Assembly (NCBI GenBank): GCA_043814035.1
Contig: JBDRKJ010000003.1
Location: 1-64,000, forward strand
Length of the DNA: 64,000 nt
Reading direction: 5' to 3'
From: Peribacter sp043814035
GTDB lineage: Bacteria > Patescibacteriota > Gracilibacteria > Peribacterales > Peribacteraceae
Shown: positions 63,640 through 64,000 of the stretch, piece by piece
Position numbering within the stretch: position 1 is the first letter of the stretch
How the letters are laid out: each line of letters starts with the position of its first letter
Translations under genes and position numbers: made by a program
Notes under the pieces: generated by a model
The model's database searches: none
Told to the model about the DNA's origin: nothing
The model's input: the letters and a program-made list of their open reading frames with translations, nothing else

Positions 63640-64000
63640 TTACGATGCCGAGCGGACGCACCGCACGTAGTAGCCATTCGTCTTCCCAACGTAGTACGTG
63701 AGGCCATTGGAGAGAGTCACGACCCACGCGAGGGTCGTAGGGTCCGAACTCGTCGTGGCGGACCAGAAATAGCGATAGACGCCCGAGGTCTCCAGATTGC
63801 CGTAGGAGCCATCGATATACGCCTGCATGAGCTGCTTCTGGTGGGGCAGGAACCAGCCCGCGTGATCGGAGCAGAGTTGACTCGCCGTCCGTCCGCCGTT
63901 ATTGCCGCCGGAACTGTCCCATGTGTACATGAGCGGAGCGCTGTCGGAGAAGGACGCGCAGGCGGAGCCGTTGCACGGAAGGCTCCAGATGAGCCCGGTA
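63640..64000 (-). CDS. DGR target protein, C-terminal lectin-fold (DUF1566/Lcl-C) part, truncated by window end
   Basis: Only the last ~119 codons are present; the frame is open to base 64000. It contains SLPCNGSACASFSDSAP, LCSDHAGWFLPHQKQLMQAY, and the variable end YFWSATTSSDPTT then KTNGYYVRCVRSAS. The 'C..GWFLPTxxEL', 'YWSATT' and 'VRCVR' landmarks are those of the Lcl C-terminal/DUF1566 domain, a C-type-lectin-like fold commonly diversified by DGRs. The VR is the last ~45 codons, so the ligand-binding face varies. N-terminal export or anchoring signals are outside the window. Confidence 0.9.
   Translation of the reverse strand, partial: TGLIWSLPCNGSACASFSDSAPLMYTWDSSGGNNGGRTASQLCSDHAGWFLPHQKQLMQAYIDGSYGNLETSGVYRYFWSATTSSDPTTLAWVVTLSNGLTYYVGKTNGYYVRCVRSAS
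63648..63784 (-). other. DGR variable repeat (VR)
   Basis: This segment is the 137-bp partner of the TR. Relative to the TR translation, 15 residues differ, mostly Asn changed to Tyr, Val, Leu, Thr, Asp or Pro. The final 13 coding-strand bases, TGCGTCCGCTCGG, are invariant and G/C-rich as in an initiation-of-mutagenic-homing (IMH) site, and the flanks diverge at once beyond them. Confidence 0.96.

Overview
The window looks like a chromosomal segment of a Patescibacteria/CPR-type bacterium, possibly the Peregrinibacteria/Peribacteria branch. That placement is inferred from moderate GC, compact genes with many 1-14 bp overlaps, W-rich and SLH surface proteins, a large stock of polyprenyl-phosphate-sugar glycosyltransferases, and a diversity-generating retroelement (DGR). 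TGA acts as an ordinary stop throughout, so the genetic code is standard. No rRNA, CRISPR array, phage block or insertion sequence is visible. Most starts lack a Shine-Dalgarno sequence; several ribosomal-protein leaders are pyrimidine-rich.

Layout. 0.3-9 kb: PilT, a nucleotide-sugar dehydratase, two GT2 glycosyltransferases, a chorismate-mutase-like protein, LigA, a methyltransferase and a GT-C-like membrane protein. 9-22.4 kb: large surface or envelope proteins (a planctomycete-style J-like protein, an FAD oxidoreductase split by a long insertion, a glycosyltransferase fused to a CsaB-like pyruvyltransferase, two membrane-associated proteins) and a GT2 remnant. 22.4-48.4 kb: tRNA-Leu, PurB, FtsH, at least seven multi-pass glycosyltransferase candidates with their GT2 partners, PurC, DgkA, a small carbon-metabolism group (Rpe, RpiB, TpiA), DprA and tRNA-Thr. 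48.5-57 kb: the distal spc/alpha ribosomal operon (rplO-secY-adk-map-infA-rpmJ-rpsM-rpsK-rpsD-rpoA-rplQ-rplM-rpsI) on the minus strand. 57-59.4 kb: a CAP/SLH secreted protein, a DJ-1/PfpI protein and a type IV pilin with a terminator. 59.4-64 kb: an SLH surface protein and the DGR.

The main discovery is the DGR at 61.5-64 kb. On the minus strand the order is target gene (3' part only, running off the window), accessory gene avd, then template repeat (TR). The reverse transcriptase (RT) gene lies beyond the TR on the opposite strand. TR (62798-62934) and VR (63648-63784) align over 137 bp without gaps and differ at 22 positions. Every difference falls where the TR coding strand has A, which is the hallmark of adenine-specific mutagenic retrohoming. 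The RT reading frame begins directly on a 35-nt (AG)n microsatellite, so RT production may be phase-variable. A 15-bp exact inverted repeat brackets the TR. Two related palindromic elements in inverted orientation flank the SLH-RT-TR block.

Functional picture (inference). The cell invests heavily in surface glycans: GT2 enzymes load polyprenyl phosphate, DgkA may recycle the polyprenol, and GT-C enzymes transfer the sugars outside the membrane. The CsaB-like domain could pyruvylate a wall polymer that SLH domains bind. Type IV pili (PilT, pilin) and DprA suggest DNA uptake. The DGR diversifies a lectin-fold ligand-binding surface, probably displayed on the cell exterior.
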